A stretch of DNA of 27,243 nt from Flavobacteriales bacterium UBA7878 (GCA_002501205.1 DLRW01000066.1:1-27243); one strand, 5' to 3'; positions 8,309-17,513 are shown, counted from the stretch's first letter. Program-made: numbers and translations. Notes: generated from the letters alone by a model not told the origin.

Positions 8309-10018
8309 ATGACGCAAGCAGCAGAAAGAGCCCAAGCCTGGCTCAAAGCTCCTTATGATACTGAAACCCAAAAAGCTACCCAGGCTCTAATTGATGCCGG
8401 TGGTGATGCCTTAAATGATGCTTTTTACCAGGACCTCGACTTCGGAACGGGTGGTTTACGAGGAATCATGGGCGTTGGGACCAACCGAATTAATAAATAC
8501 ACCTTAGGTGCTGCAACCCAGGGATTAGCGAATTACCTGAATAAGCAGTTTCCTGATATTCAAATTAAAGTGGCGATTGCGCATGACAGTCGCCATAATT
8601 CCAAGCCCTTTGCCCGTCAAGTAGCGGAAGTGCTTTCGGCCAATGGTATTAAGGTTTTCCTTTATGAGGATTTACGTCCAACTCCGGCTTTATCCTTTGC
8701 TATTCGCCATTTAGATTGTCAGAGTGGAATCGTTTTAACGGCCTCACATAATCCGCCTGCTTACAATGGTTATAAGGTATATTGGAGTGATGGCGGTCAA
8801 TTGGTGCCTCCTCATGATAAGGCTGTAATTACTGAGGTTCGTGCGGTTAAAGCTGATGAAATTCGCTACGATGCTAATCCGGATCTGATTGAAATGATTG
8901 GCGATGCCGTAGATCAAGCCTATCTCGCCAAAGTGAAGGAGCTAAGCTTGAGCAATCAAGGTAAAGAAGATCTTTCGGTGGTATTCACCAGTATCCATGG
9001 TACCAGTATTACTTTGGTGCCACCTGCTTTGGAAAATGCCGGCTTTAAAAAGGTTTCCATAGTTGAAGAGCAAGCTACTCCGGATGGAGATTTCCCTACC
9101 GTAGCTTCTCCAAACCCAGAGGAAGCAGAAGCCCTAACCATGGCTCTTAAACAAGCTGAGAAGCTAGGTGCGGATATGGTTATTGGTACCGATCCAGATG
9201 CCGATCGGGTAGGGATTGCAGTTCGCAATCTTGAGGGTGAAATGGAACTGCTGAATGGTAATCAAGCGGCCTCCGTGTTGATTTACTATCTCCTCGAACG
9301 TTGGAAGGAAAATGGCAAATTGACGGGTAATGAATATGTAGCTAAAACCATTGTTACCACTGATCTCATTGCAGATATCGCTAAGGCCTACGATGTGCCA
9401 TGCCCCGAATGTTTAACCGGATTTAAATGGATTGCCGATATCATTCGTAAGCGCGAAGGCGAAGCCACTTTTATTGGCGGTGGTGAAGAAAGCTATGGCT
9501 ATATGATTGGTGATTTTGTGCGTGATAAGGATGCGGTAGCTTCTGCAGTAATGCTGGCAGAAACGGCTGCTTATGCTAAATCACAAGGTTCCAGTTTTTA
9601 TGAGATGATGGTAGAGGTTTACCACAAATTTGGTTTCTACCTCGAAAAACTGGTTTCCTTGAAGCGTGAGGGCATGAAAGGTCAGCAGGAAATTGCCCAA
9701 ATGATGGAAGACTTCCGCTCCAAAACTCCTGCTACTATTGCAGGTGAGAAGATTGTGGAAGTATTGGATTATCAAAGTTCCGAGCATCGCTATGTAGCTT
9801 ATAATCGTAAAGAAGTTATTAACTTACCTAAAAGCAATGTGGTGCAGTTTGTGACCGATCAGGGCACCAAAATTACCGCACGTCCTAGTGGAACGGAACC
9901 TAAAATCAAGTTCTATGTGAGCGTAAAAGGAAATTTAGCCGATACTTCCGAATTTGCTGTCAGGAAAGCAGAACTCGAAGGTCGATTAGAGGCAATTACC
10001 AAAGAATTAGGATTATGA
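8309..10018 (+). CDS. Phospho-sugar mutase (alpha-D-phosphohexomutase, PgcA-like long form)
   Basis: The enzyme interconverts the 1- and 6-phosphates of hexoses (glucose or mannose) through a phosphoserine intermediate, supplying sugar phosphates for glycogen, cell-surface glycans or nucleotide sugars. The 569-residue protein shows all four domains. The catalytic Ser146 lies in TASHNPPAYNGYK, the Mg loop is GTDPDADR with Asp295, Asp297 and Asp299, the sugar-binding loop is GGGEESYGY (390-398), and the phosphate-binding loop is RPSGTEPK near residue 535. The length matches the long phosphoglucomutase/phosphomannomutase group rather than the 450-residue GlmM/ManB type. Sugar specificity cannot be read from the sequence. 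Its stop overlaps the start of the next gene by four bases (ATGA), suggesting translational coupling. Confidence 0.92.
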   Translation: MTQAAERAQAWLKAPYDTETQKATQALIDAGGDALNDAFYQDLDFGTGGLRGIMGVGTNRINKYTLGAATQGLANYLNKQFPDIQIKVAIAHDSRHNSKPFARQVAEVLSANGIKVFLYEDLRPTPALSFAIRHLDCQSGIVLTASHNPPAYNGYKVYWSDGGQLVPPHDKAVITEVRAVKADEIRYDANPDLIEMIGDAVDQAYLAKVKELSLSNQGKEDLSVVFTSIHGTSITLVPPALENAGFKKVSIVEEQATPDGDFPTVASPNPEEAEALTMALKQAEKLGADMVIGTDPDADRVGIAVRNLEGEMELLNGNQAASVLIYYLLERWKENGKLTGNEYVAKTIVTTDLIADIAKAYDVPCPECLTGFKWIADIIRKREGEATFIGGGEESYGYMIGDFVRDKDAVASAVMLAETAAYAKSQGSSFYEMMVEVYHKFGFYLEKLVSLKREGMKGQQEIAQMMEDFRSKTPATIAGEKIVEVLDYQSSEHRYVAYNRKEVINLPKSNVVQFVTDQGTKITARPSGTEPKIKFYVSVKGNLADTSEFAVRKAELEGRLEAITKELGL

Positions 10019-11256
10019 TAAAAAGAGCCACGGGGATTCTGCTTTTAAGCTTGAGTCTCGGAGCTTGTCAGAATTCGGCTCCCAAGCCAGAAGTTAATAC
10101 CGCTGACTCCCAATTAGCAGAAGGAATATGGCAGGCTGTGATCGCGCAAAACGATAGTACCGACTTAAAGTTTAACTTCAACTTAGAATCGATAAATGAC
10201 TCTGAATATGTAGCGCATATAAAAAATGCGGAGGAGATTATCGACGCCAAAGTGATTCGCATAGCTGCCGATAGCTTCAAAATTGAAATGCCCGTTTTTG
10301 CCAATTATTTCTTGGTTAAAAAGGAGGGTAATCAGTTAAAAGGTCAATATATCAATCCTGATGCTGAGGATTACTATCTGCCTTTTACCGCTACCGCAGG
10401 AGTATCAGAACGTTATGAAAATGCCCAGCATCTCTATCCTTTGCCAGGATATTGGAAAGTGGTATTTAATCCGGGTACGGAGGATGAAAGCTTTGGTAAA
10501 GCCTATTTCGAATGGGATCAGGAGAAAGGGGTTTATGGCACTATCATGACAGCCACTGGCGATTATCGCTATTTGGAAGGTTCAGGAGCTGCAGGTAAAT
10601 TATACCTCTCTGCTTTTGATGGAGCGCATCTCTTTTATCTCGAAGCCGATTTACACGATACGCTCCAAGGCCATTTCTATTCCGGGCGCAGCTACCATGC
10701 TACCTGGATTGCTTACCGCGATAGTAGCTTTGAATTGCCCGACCCAAATACTTTAACCTATTTGAAGGAGGGATATTCTAAAATGGAATTTGCCTTTCCA
10801 AATTTGAATGGGGATACCATTGCTCTGAGCGATCCTCGTTTTGCCGATAAGGCAGTAATCATCCAAATTAGCGGTTCCTGGTGTCCAAACTGCTATGATG
10901 AAAGCCGTTACCTCTCAAAGGTCTATGAGCAGTACAAAGACCAGGGCCTCGAAATCGTTTGCCTGAGCTTTGAGCGCACCCGCGATTATGCTACCGCTCA
11001 AGAGCGCTTAACCAAAATGCAGAAGGACCTTAGTATTCCCTATACAGTGCTGCTGGCGGGAGCCACTCGCGATGATAAAGCGGCGGAGAAATTGCCGATG
11101 CTCAATCATGTAATGAGCTATCCAACTGCCATATATCTGGACAAAGAGCATAAGCTGCGAAAGATCCATACCGGATTTTCCGGACCAGGAACTCCCGTTT
11201 GGGAAGACTTTGTGAGCGAAAATGATGCATTTTTGCAAAAATTACTCAACGAATAA
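10015..11256 (+). CDS. TlpA-like disulfide reductase lipoprotein
   Basis: The 413-residue protein has a lipoprotein signal with LSLGAC, lipidated Cys18, so it is anchored in the cell envelope facing the periplasm. About 240 residues of beta-rich sequence (roughly 30-255) resemble the N-terminal extension common in Bacteroidota redoxin lipoproteins. The C-terminal 150 residues form a thioredoxin-fold AhpC/TlpA domain with the redox motif WCPNC at 289-293, the following YLSKVYEQYKDQGLEIVCLSFE strand-helix, and a cis-Pro segment at MSYPTAIYLD. Proteins of this type reduce disulfides in exported proteins or cytochrome c precursors; the partner here is unknown. Its start overlaps the mutase stop, and the dehydrogenase follows after 22 bases. 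Confidence 0.86.
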   Translation: MIKRATGILLLSLSLGACQNSAPKPEVNTADSQLAEGIWQAVIAQNDSTDLKFNFNLESINDSEYVAHIKNAEEIIDAKVIRIAADSFKIEMPVFANYFLVKKEGNQLKGQYINPDAEDYYLPFTATAGVSERYENAQHLYPLPGYWKVVFNPGTEDESFGKAYFEWDQEKGVYGTIMTATGDYRYLEGSGAAGKLYLSAFDGAHLFYLEADLHDTLQGHFYSGRSYHATWIAYRDSSFELPDPNTLTYLKEGYSKMEFAFPNLNGDTIALSDPRFADKAVIIQISGSWCPNCYDESRYLSKVYEQYKDQGLEIVCLSFERTRDYATAQERLTKMQKDLSIPYTVLLAGATRDDKAAEKLPMLNHVMSYPTAIYLDKEHKLRKIHTGFSGPGTPVWEDFVSENDAFLQKLLNE

Positions 11257-11278
11257 TTACCTCTCTTAAAATTATAAC

Positions 11279-12166
11279 ATGCAGAAAGTAGCAGTGATCG
11301 GAGCGGGAACCATGGGAAATGGAATTGCCCATGTTTTTGCTCAAAACGACTTTGAAGTAAATCTGGTTGATATTTCTGACGAAGCCCTCGATCGCGGATT
11401 AAACACTATCAGCAAAAACCTGGATCGTCAGGTTTCTAAAGGAATTATCGACGAAGCGAAAAAGGAAGCTACCCTCACCAATTTGAGTGGTTCTACCGAT
11501 ATGGCTACCGCCTTAAGCGATGCCGATTTGGTAGTGGAAGCCGCAACGGAGAATGTAGACCTTAAATTGAAGATTTTTGGCGATATGGATCGCTATTCCA
11601 AGCCTGAAGCGATTCTGGCTTCTAATACCTCTTCCATTTCCTTAACTCAAATTGCCGCCGTTACCTCTCGTCCCGATAAGGTGATTGGTATGCACTTTAT
11701 GAATCCGGTACCGGTAATGAAATTGGTAGAAGTGATTCGCGGTTATGCAACCTCTGATGAAACTACCAAAACCATTATGGAATTGTCTGAGAAATTAGGC
11801 AAGGTACCTACCGAATGTAATGACTACCCCGGTTTCGTTTCCAATCGTATCCTGATGCCGATGATTAATGAGGCTATCATTACCCTATTTGAAGGTGTAG
11901 CAGGAGTGAAGGAAATCGATACCATTATGAAATTAGGTATGGCCCATCCGATGGGACCCTTGAAATTAGCAGATTTCATTGGCCTCGACGTTTGTCTTTC
12001 TATCTTGAATGTATTGTACGAAGGCTTTGGTAATCCTAAATACGCTCCCTGTCCCTTATTAGTAAATATGGTACGTGCCGGAAAATTAGGCGCAAAATCA
12101 GGCGAAGGTTTTTACGATTACAGTGAAGGCCCTAAAAGCGAAACTGTTTCTTCTCAGTTTAGCTAA
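11279..12166 (+). CDS. 3-hydroxyacyl-CoA (3-hydroxybutyryl-CoA) dehydrogenase
   Basis: This enzyme oxidises (S)-3-hydroxyacyl-CoA to 3-ketoacyl-CoA with NAD in beta-oxidation or butyrate-type metabolism, or runs in reverse. The 295-residue single-function form has the Rossmann loop GAGTMG (8-13), the adenine-site Asp31, the conserved SNTSSISL segment (115-122) and catalytic His139 in GMHFMNPVPVMKLVE. Asn189 lies in PGFVSNRI. The C-terminal helical domain includes MGPLKLADFIGLD and a final KSGEGFYDY. Length matches Hbd/PaaH-type enzymes rather than the fused FadB/FadJ form. No thiolase or enoyl-CoA hydratase is in the window, so the pathway is not fixed. It closes the four-gene run and is followed by a terminator. 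Confidence 0.92.
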   Translation: MQKVAVIGAGTMGNGIAHVFAQNDFEVNLVDISDEALDRGLNTISKNLDRQVSKGIIDEAKKEATLTNLSGSTDMATALSDADLVVEAATENVDLKLKIFGDMDRYSKPEAILASNTSSISLTQIAAVTSRPDKVIGMHFMNPVPVMKLVEVIRGYATSDETTKTIMELSEKLGKVPTECNDYPGFVSNRILMPMINEAIITLFEGVAGVKEIDTIMKLGMAHPMGPLKLADFIGLDVCLSILNVLYEGFGNPKYAPCPLLVNMVRAGKLGAKSGEGFYDYSEGPKSETVSSQFS

Positions 12167-12184
12167 GTCTAGCAAACAGCATTG

Positions 12185-12216
12185 AAAGGCCTCCCATTGT
12201 GGAGGCCTTTTTGTTT
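12185..12216 (+). terminator. Rho-independent terminator after the hydroxyacyl-CoA dehydrogenase
   Basis: A 10-bp perfect stem AAAGGCCTCC/GGAGGCCTTT (12185-12194 and 12201-12210) with a six-base loop is followed by TTGTTTT, 18 bases after the stop codon. It closes the 7591-12166 transcription unit. Confidence 0.9.
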
Positions 12217-12315
12217 TATCGATAGGGACTATATTTTCATAGAGCTTTTGGTGCCTTTTGTCATAGTACAGCGATTGCTTCGTCTATACCTTGCAAACCG
12301 AAAAAATAATAGACT

Positions 12316-12900
12316 ATGTCTGATACAGCAATAGAACGCAAATCCTATACTTACCCCGAATACCGCGATTTAATTAAGCAATTGCGCTACCAAGGCCAAG
12401 CTACTGGCGGTTCTGAATCGGATGATTTCCTACGATATACCGATTTAAATATGGCCCGCATGGACAAGTGGGACAAGCGCTATGAGTTTAGCGATGAATT
12501 GAAGTCTGCCCTCGATAATATGAATCGCAAAGAAAAGTGGGTAGTGCTTAGCGAAGGCTGGTGTGGCGATGCTGCGCACTCAGTACCCGTACTAGCAAAA
12601 ATCGCAGAATACAGTCCTAATATAGAATTAAGCATTCTCCTTCGCGATGAAAACCTGGACCTTATGGATCAACACCTCACCAATGGGGGGCGATCTATTC
12701 CTAAATTAATTCGCTACAGTGAAAGTGGCGAAGTTTTAGGGGAATGGGGACCAAGACCTGAAGCTGCTCAACAAATTCATTTGGATGGCAAAGCAGAAGG
12801 TAGAGCTAAAGCGGATGTGACTATCGACTTGCAAAAATGGTATGCTCGCGATCGTGGTGAAAGCCTCAGCAAGGAAGTTGCCGATTTCTTAAAAGACTAA
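12316..12900 (+). CDS. Thioredoxin family protein with single-cysteine WCGDA motif
   Basis: The 194-residue cytoplasmic protein (no signal peptide) has a helical N-terminal extension of about 70 residues and then a thioredoxin fold beginning at KWVVLSEGWCGDAAHSVP. The redox motif is W82-C83-G84-D85-A86: the second cysteine is replaced by alanine and no other cysteine exists in the chain. The cis-Pro equivalent is in GGRSIPKLI. Such WCGDA proteins recur in Bacteroidota and are annotated as thioredoxin family; their role is not established. A monothiol enzyme could act in peroxidase-like or glutathionylation chemistry, but that is inference. It stands alone, seven bases from the converging 84-residue gene. 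Confidence 0.82.
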   Translation: MSDTAIERKSYTYPEYRDLIKQLRYQGQATGGSESDDFLRYTDLNMARMDKWDKRYEFSDELKSALDNMNRKEKWVVLSEGWCGDAAHSVPVLAKIAEYSPNIELSILLRDENLDLMDQHLTNGGRSIPKLIRYSESGEVLGEWGPRPEAAQQIHLDGKAEGRAKADVTIDLQKWYARDRGESLSKEVADFLKD

Positions 12901-12907
12901 AATTTGG

Positions 12908-13162
12908 CTAGGAGGGATTTTCGAGGTTCCGATCTGCAGAAGCCTTGTAATTACGATACATCGCTTCAAATATGCGATAGGTTTCCTCGCTAAATTCCTC
13001 ATCCAGCCACTTTTGTACTTCCGCCTGACTGGCGGCCCGGGCTTTTGGAACCTTAAAACATTGTTTCATGGGCCCGGTTTCTATTTCTACATACCAGTGC
13101 TGCTCTTGCGCATAGAGCACTACTTTGAACTTTGGATGGGGCAGAGGTCCCACTATTCTCAT
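12908..13162 (-). CDS. Small conserved hypothetical protein (84 aa)
   Basis: I do not recognise a characterised family. The 84 residues begin MRIVGPLPHPKFKVVLYAQ, consistent with a small beta-sheet (strands at KFKVVLYAQ, HWYVEIETG, KQCFKVP) followed by a helical acidic tail (residues about 44-75). There is no signal peptide or membrane segment. The start ATG (13162) overlaps the stop of the FAD oxidoreductase by four bases, so it is the third gene of an overlapping operon and is probably co-translated with the oxidoreductase. Small proteins with a similar start are frequent in Flavobacteriia, to my recollection, always without assigned function. Confidence 0.75.
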   Translation of the reverse strand: MRIVGPLPHPKFKVVLYAQEQHWYVEIETGPMKQCFKVPKARAASQAEVQKWLDEEFSEETYRIFEAMYRNYKASADRNLENPS

Positions 13163-14406
13163 GAGGCTTGATGATTTAAAATGAGGGCCTTAGCGGCCAA
13201 TTCACCGCTTAGCATGGCAGCATTTAATGAGGGGTTCAAGATATGATCTCCGGCCAGGTAAATTCCATCCATGACCCTACTTTCTTCAAAGGCTCGGCTA
13301 TAAACCACTTGATCGATACGTGGCAGGGAGCGATTGACCTTATAGGTTCGAATCAATTTCCATTGGCTGGCTTGAGTTCCTAATAAAGGCGTCATTTCCG
13401 ACTGAATTTTTACTTCCAATTGATTTTCGGATAAACCGGGATCCTGTTTTAAGCTTACTGAATACAAATGTTTGCCTTTGGGCGCATAGGCAGGCTGCAC
13501 CTTCGATAAACAAGCCACATTGCTGATTAGGCCTTCCGAATCTGAATTCAGGGCAATCAGGCCTTTCGTCAATTTGCCTGCCGTACCTTCAAAATAAGCT
13601 TGCAGGGTGGGATTCCATTCAGTGCTATCTGCCAATTGGGGCAATAAAGCGCCCGGTTCGCAGGCAATAATGATTTGCTTTGCTTCCAAACTGCTGCCAT
13701 TTTTTAGATGCACTTGTCCCTTTTCGACCTTCAATACTTCGGCATTTAAACGAAACTCTGTAGAACGCAGTCCTGCTTTGATTTGCTGAGCTACCGAGGC
13801 GATACCTTTTTTGGGAAGACAGGCTTCGCCCTCCGCAAACATCTTAAATACAAAGAGGAACTGTCGATTAGAGGTTTCCAAATCATTTTCCAGAAAAATC
13901 CCGCTAAAGAAGGGGCGATAAAAGCGCTCGATAATCTTTCGCGAAAAACCATAGCCCCGCAAATAGTCGTAGGTGCTTTCTGCCTTAATCTCAAAAATTT
14001 CTTCTACGGATTGCTCCAAAACCCATTTACGGAGCTTAGCCATTTTTAATTTATCCCAAATGCTGCCTACCGGACTAAAAAACATGGAAATGGCCGCGGC
14101 CGGATTTCGCTTTACATCACTTACGGTAAAGGATTTCGCTCCATTAAAGATAAAGGCACCTGAGTCAAAAGCCTTGCATTCCAGTGCTTTTAAATCCAAA
14201 TGCTTCTTTACCATAGGATAAGCACTAAGGATAACTTGAAAACCCTGATCCAGCGTAAAGCCTTCGAAAAAATCGGTTTTTAGTCGACCTCCCACCTGCG
14301 GAGCCTGGTCGATGATGAGCGTTTTTAAATTATACGATTCCAGTTCTTTCGCAGCGATCAGGCCCGAAACTCCGGCGCCTACTATAATCGCATCGTAATT
14401 TGCCAT
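13159..14406 (-). CDS. NAD(P)/FAD-dependent oxidoreductase (amine oxidase / phytoene desaturase superfamily)
   Basis: The 415-residue protein opens with a dinucleotide-binding loop GAGVSG (G10, G12, G15) and the FAD pyrophosphate motif QVGGRLKTD (about 42-50). It ends with GIYLAGDHILNPSLNAAMLSGELAAKAL, the second FAD segment of flavin amine oxidases, protoporphyrinogen oxidases and carotenoid desaturases. The residue that normally contacts the adenosine ribose is Asp, not Glu, in LIIDQ. No signal peptide is present, so it acts in the cytoplasm or at the membrane face. The substrate is unknown. Its start overlaps the stop of the beta-propeller gene by one base (TAATG), and its stop overlaps the next start, so all three are probably translated from one message. 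Confidence 0.87.
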   Translation of the reverse strand: MANYDAIIVGAGVSGLIAAKELESYNLKTLIIDQAPQVGGRLKTDFFEGFTLDQGFQVILSAYPMVKKHLDLKALECKAFDSGAFIFNGAKSFTVSDVKRNPAAAISMFFSPVGSIWDKLKMAKLRKWVLEQSVEEIFEIKAESTYDYLRGYGFSRKIIERFYRPFFSGIFLENDLETSNRQFLFVFKMFAEGEACLPKKGIASVAQQIKAGLRSTEFRLNAEVLKVEKGQVHLKNGSSLEAKQIIIACEPGALLPQLADSTEWNPTLQAYFEGTAGKLTKGLIALNSDSEGLISNVACLSKVQPAYAPKGKHLYSVSLKQDPGLSENQLEVKIQSEMTPLLGTQASQWKLIRTYKVNRSLPRIDQVVYSRAFEESRVMDGIYLAGDHILNPSLNAAMLSGELAAKALILNHQAS

Positions 14407-17400
14407 TATCCTTTTAGGTTTAAATTGAATTGCTGACGAAGGCTTTCAAATTTGGGCCAGTCATTTTGCTTAAAGGCTTTCCACTCTTCCAGAAAAGCTT
14501 GCTCCGATTTACGGTATTTGTCTTCTAAAATTTGGGCTTGAGAAGGAACTTCCGCCCAATTGCTCCAGAAATACATCAAAATCGCATTGTACTGACTTTG
14601 CAGGGTTTCAGGTTGATCGTAATAGCCATCTACCACCTTGCCAAAAATCTTTTCCTCCAGTTCTTTTAAGCCTTTCTCCAAGCTTTTTAAGGAGTCCTGG
14701 TAGGCTTTCGCCTGATCTGCCTTCAAGCTTAATTCTGCTAATTCCTTACTGATTTGGATTTTCATTTTGGCCTCTTTTAACCAATCGCTTGCCTGATGCA
14801 AAGAATCTAAAGAAGCATCTAATTTCTGCCGATAATGGAAACTGGCTTCCAGATCTTCCAGAGAGATTTGATCGCTCAAACGCGGATCCAGGCGATACAC
14901 GAAGCTTTGATCGGCTTTCTGGCCACCATAGCTCAATTCTAGGCGATAATTGCCACAGGGCAGGGGAATTGGGGCTTGTTCTGTGGTATCAATCAAGCTA
15001 CGATTCTTATCAGGGAAACCTAAACCTTTGCCCTGCATAGCCAGGCGGTATTTATGCAAACCTTCTTTGGGATCTAGATACCAGGTTCTTTGCAGCTCAT
15101 TTTGAGCATTGTATAAATTCAATTGGAGCTTTTTGCTTTTCACCGAATCTTCCTTCTCAAAGCCATTGTAAACAAAGACTTCTAATCCTGAATTGCGATT
15201 CTCACCCTTGAAAATCCCATCCGCTGGAAAGCGAGAGCCATCTGCTCTTTTCGTGGCATGCTTCCAGGGATCGTTTACCGTATATAGTTGTAGCTTAGGG
15301 TCTTCATTACTGCGGAGTAGTGCGATACTCTCCCTTAATTGCTCTAAAGGATCCAGGATATAAGCGGCTCTTCCAAAGGTTCCTACAATGAGATCATGCT
15401 CACGTGGATGGATTTTAAGATCATTAACGGGCACAGTAGGGAAGTCCTTAGTCCATTTTTGCCAGTGCAGGCCCATATCCCAACTAAAGAAAAGGCCTCT
15501 TTGGGTGCCGGCAAAAAGTAAATTGGGATCCACCGGATCTTGCACCACCGATAGCACATAGGCGGGGAGGTCCATGCCAATATTGCGGAAGCTCTTGCCA
15601 TAATTATCGGTATAATAGAGATAGGGCCTTTCATTACCTCGGCGGTAATCATTAGCCACTACAAAGGCCGCTCCTTTTTGATGGGTAGAATGCACGATTT
15701 GCGGGATCCAAGCTCCTTCTGGAAGAGCTTTCATTTTAGCACTTAATTCCTGCCAGTTTTTACCCGCATCACGACTTAGATGTAAAAGGCCATCATCACT
15801 ACTTACCCAAAGCTCTCCGGGTGAAAGACCTGGCTCAATACAAAGTAAAGTGGTATAATTTTCAGCTCCGGTTACATCATAGGTTAAACCGCCACTTTCA
15901 TCAAAATGCTGCTTGCTGGTATCATTCGTAGTGAGATCAGGCGAAATCACCTCCCAGCTTTGGCCTTGATCTTTAGACTTAAACACAAATTGAGCTCCGA
16001 AGTAAATGCAGGTGCTATCAAAGGGATCTTGAGCAATAGGGGCATTCCAGTTATAGCGCAGTTTTATATGCTCTGGATGCACTGGGCGAATCATTTGGGT
16101 ATAACCGGTATTTACGTCTACACGACCCACAAAGCCCTCCTGACTCATCGCATACACATAACGATTGTTATTGGGATCGGGTAAAACATCAAAACCATCG
16201 CCAAAGAAAAGTTCTTCCCAATAATCATTGCGAATGCCATCGGCACGCCACACATAGGCCGGGCCTTTCCAGGAGCCATTGTCCTGCATACCGCCATAAA
16301 CATTATAGGGCATTTCCATATCGTAGCTGATATGATAGAATTGGGCTAAGGGAAGATTATTCACAAATCGCCAGCTGCGACCACGATCCCGACTGATGTT
16401 TAAGCCTCCATCATTACCATTAATGATATAGTTGGGATCTTGAGGGTGAATGTAAAAAGCATGATGATCGGGATGGATATAGTCGTAAGGAGCAATAACT
16501 TCCCAATTCTTGCCTCCGTCTTCAGAGCGACTCAGCACCGACCAAATGCTATACACCCGATTTTCATTTTCAGGATCCACATAGATTTCCGCATAATAGA
16601 AGGGGCGATTGCCAATATTGGGGTCCACCGAAATCTTCTGCCATTTCGCACCGCCATCATCACTGCGGTAGAGGGCGTTCTTTTCTTTGTTTTCAATCAA
16701 GGCATAAATGCGATTGGGCTGGGAGGGGGCAATCGCAATGCCCATGCGGCCTAATTCTCCTTTGGGTAAGCCATCTTTCTCGCTTTTTTGGGTCCAGCTG
16801 GCACCGCCATCAAAGGTGGTATATAATCCACTACCAGGGCCACCAGATTTAAAGAACCAGGGATTGCGGCGATGCTCCCACATATTTACAATCAGCTTAT
16901 CTGGATTGTGAGGATCCATAACCATTTCAGCTGCACCCGTTCGTTCATTATTATAGAGAATAAGTTCCCAGTTCTTACCGCCATCAATACTCTTGTATAC
17001 CCCACGGTCTTTGGAGTCTGCCCAGGGATTACCAATCGCAGCTACATATATAATATTAGGATTATAGGGATGCACCAAAATGCGATGGATATGTCGGGTT
17101 TCCTCCAATCCCATCAGCTTCCAGCTTTTACCACCATCCGGGGAGCGATAGATGCCAGCCCCACCCGTATTGGAATTACGAGGATTTCCTTCTCCGGTAC
17201 CCAGCCAAATTACATCCGGGTTTTGAGGATCCAGAGCGATGGAGCCAACACTGCTAACGGCTTCATTATTAAAGATACAAGACCAGGAGGTACCACCATT
17301 TTCACTGCGCCACAGTCCACCGGAGGCCGACCCCGCATAGATGCGGTTATCATCACGCGGATCTACTTTAATAGCAGTTATCCTACCGCTCATCCCGGCC

Positions 17401-17513
17401 GGACCGATGGAACGAAAGTTTAGATCACTTAAAAATTTTTGAGGAATACTGTCTTGAGCAAGGCCCAGAACGGAAAATAAGAGAAGAAAGGCAACGAATA
17501 AAGGTCGTTTCAT
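14406..17513 (-). CDS. Secreted Asp-box (BNR/sortilin-like) beta-propeller protein
   Basis: The start is set at 17513, giving 1035 residues with a clean signal peptide (MKRPLFVAFLLLFSVLGLAQ). The in-frame ATG 36 bases earlier would put polar residues before it. The body has about eleven Asp-box turns of the S-x-D-G-G-x-x-W type (SENGGTSW, SPDGGKSW, SIDGGKNW, SDDGGAKW, SEDGGKNW, SRDRGRSW, SKDQGQSW, SRDAGKNW), each preceding a predicted blade, as in VPS10/sortilin and xyloglucanase-like ten-bladed propellers. The motif YGGMQDNGSW is typical of this bacterial family. The last 250 residues are a beta-rich domain followed by Lys/Glu-rich helices likely to form a coiled coil. No type IX sorting domain is seen. 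Function is unknown; it need not be a glycosidase. It leads the three-gene overlapping operon. Confidence 0.88.
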   Translation of the reverse strand: MKRPLFVAFLLLFSVLGLAQDSIPQKFLSDLNFRSIGPAGMSGRITAIKVDPRDDNRIYAGSASGGLWRSENGGTSWSCIFNNEAVSSVGSIALDPQNPDVIWLGTGEGNPRNSNTGGAGIYRSPDGGKSWKLMGLEETRHIHRILVHPYNPNIIYVAAIGNPWADSKDRGVYKSIDGGKNWELILYNNERTGAAEMVMDPHNPDKLIVNMWEHRRNPWFFKSGGPGSGLYTTFDGGASWTQKSEKDGLPKGELGRMGIAIAPSQPNRIYALIENKEKNALYRSDDGGAKWQKISVDPNIGNRPFYYAEIYVDPENENRVYSIWSVLSRSEDGGKNWEVIAPYDYIHPDHHAFYIHPQDPNYIINGNDGGLNISRDRGRSWRFVNNLPLAQFYHISYDMEMPYNVYGGMQDNGSWKGPAYVWRADGIRNDYWEELFFGDGFDVLPDPNNNRYVYAMSQEGFVGRVDVNTGYTQMIRPVHPEHIKLRYNWNAPIAQDPFDSTCIYFGAQFVFKSKDQGQSWEVISPDLTTNDTSKQHFDESGGLTYDVTGAENYTTLLCIEPGLSPGELWVSSDDGLLHLSRDAGKNWQELSAKMKALPEGAWIPQIVHSTHQKGAAFVVANDYRRGNERPYLYYTDNYGKSFRNIGMDLPAYVLSVVQDPVDPNLLFAGTQRGLFFSWDMGLHWQKWTKDFPTVPVNDLKIHPREHDLIVGTFGRAAYILDPLEQLRESIALLRSNEDPKLQLYTVNDPWKHATKRADGSRFPADGIFKGENRNSGLEVFVYNGFEKEDSVKSKKLQLNLYNAQNELQRTWYLDPKEGLHKYRLAMQGKGLGFPDKNRSLIDTTEQAPIPLPCGNYRLELSYGGQKADQSFVYRLDPRLSDQISLEDLEASFHYRQKLDASLDSLHQASDWLKEAKMKIQISKELAELSLKADQAKAYQDSLKSLEKGLKELEEKIFGKVVDGYYDQPETLQSQYNAILMYFWSNWAEVPSQAQILEDKYRKSEQAFLEEWKAFKQNDWPKFESLRQQFNLNLKG

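Noticed and set aside
12217..12315. Promoter for the thioredoxin-like gene (TACCTTGC near 12290)
   Set aside because: The box is one base short of TAnnTTTG and no TTG lies at an acceptable distance.
15906..17423. Several long open frames on the plus strand opposite the beta-propeller gene
   Set aside because: They arise from the low stop frequency antisense to repeated Asp-box codons; the sequences are Ile/Arg-rich without domain features, while the minus frame has clear repeats.
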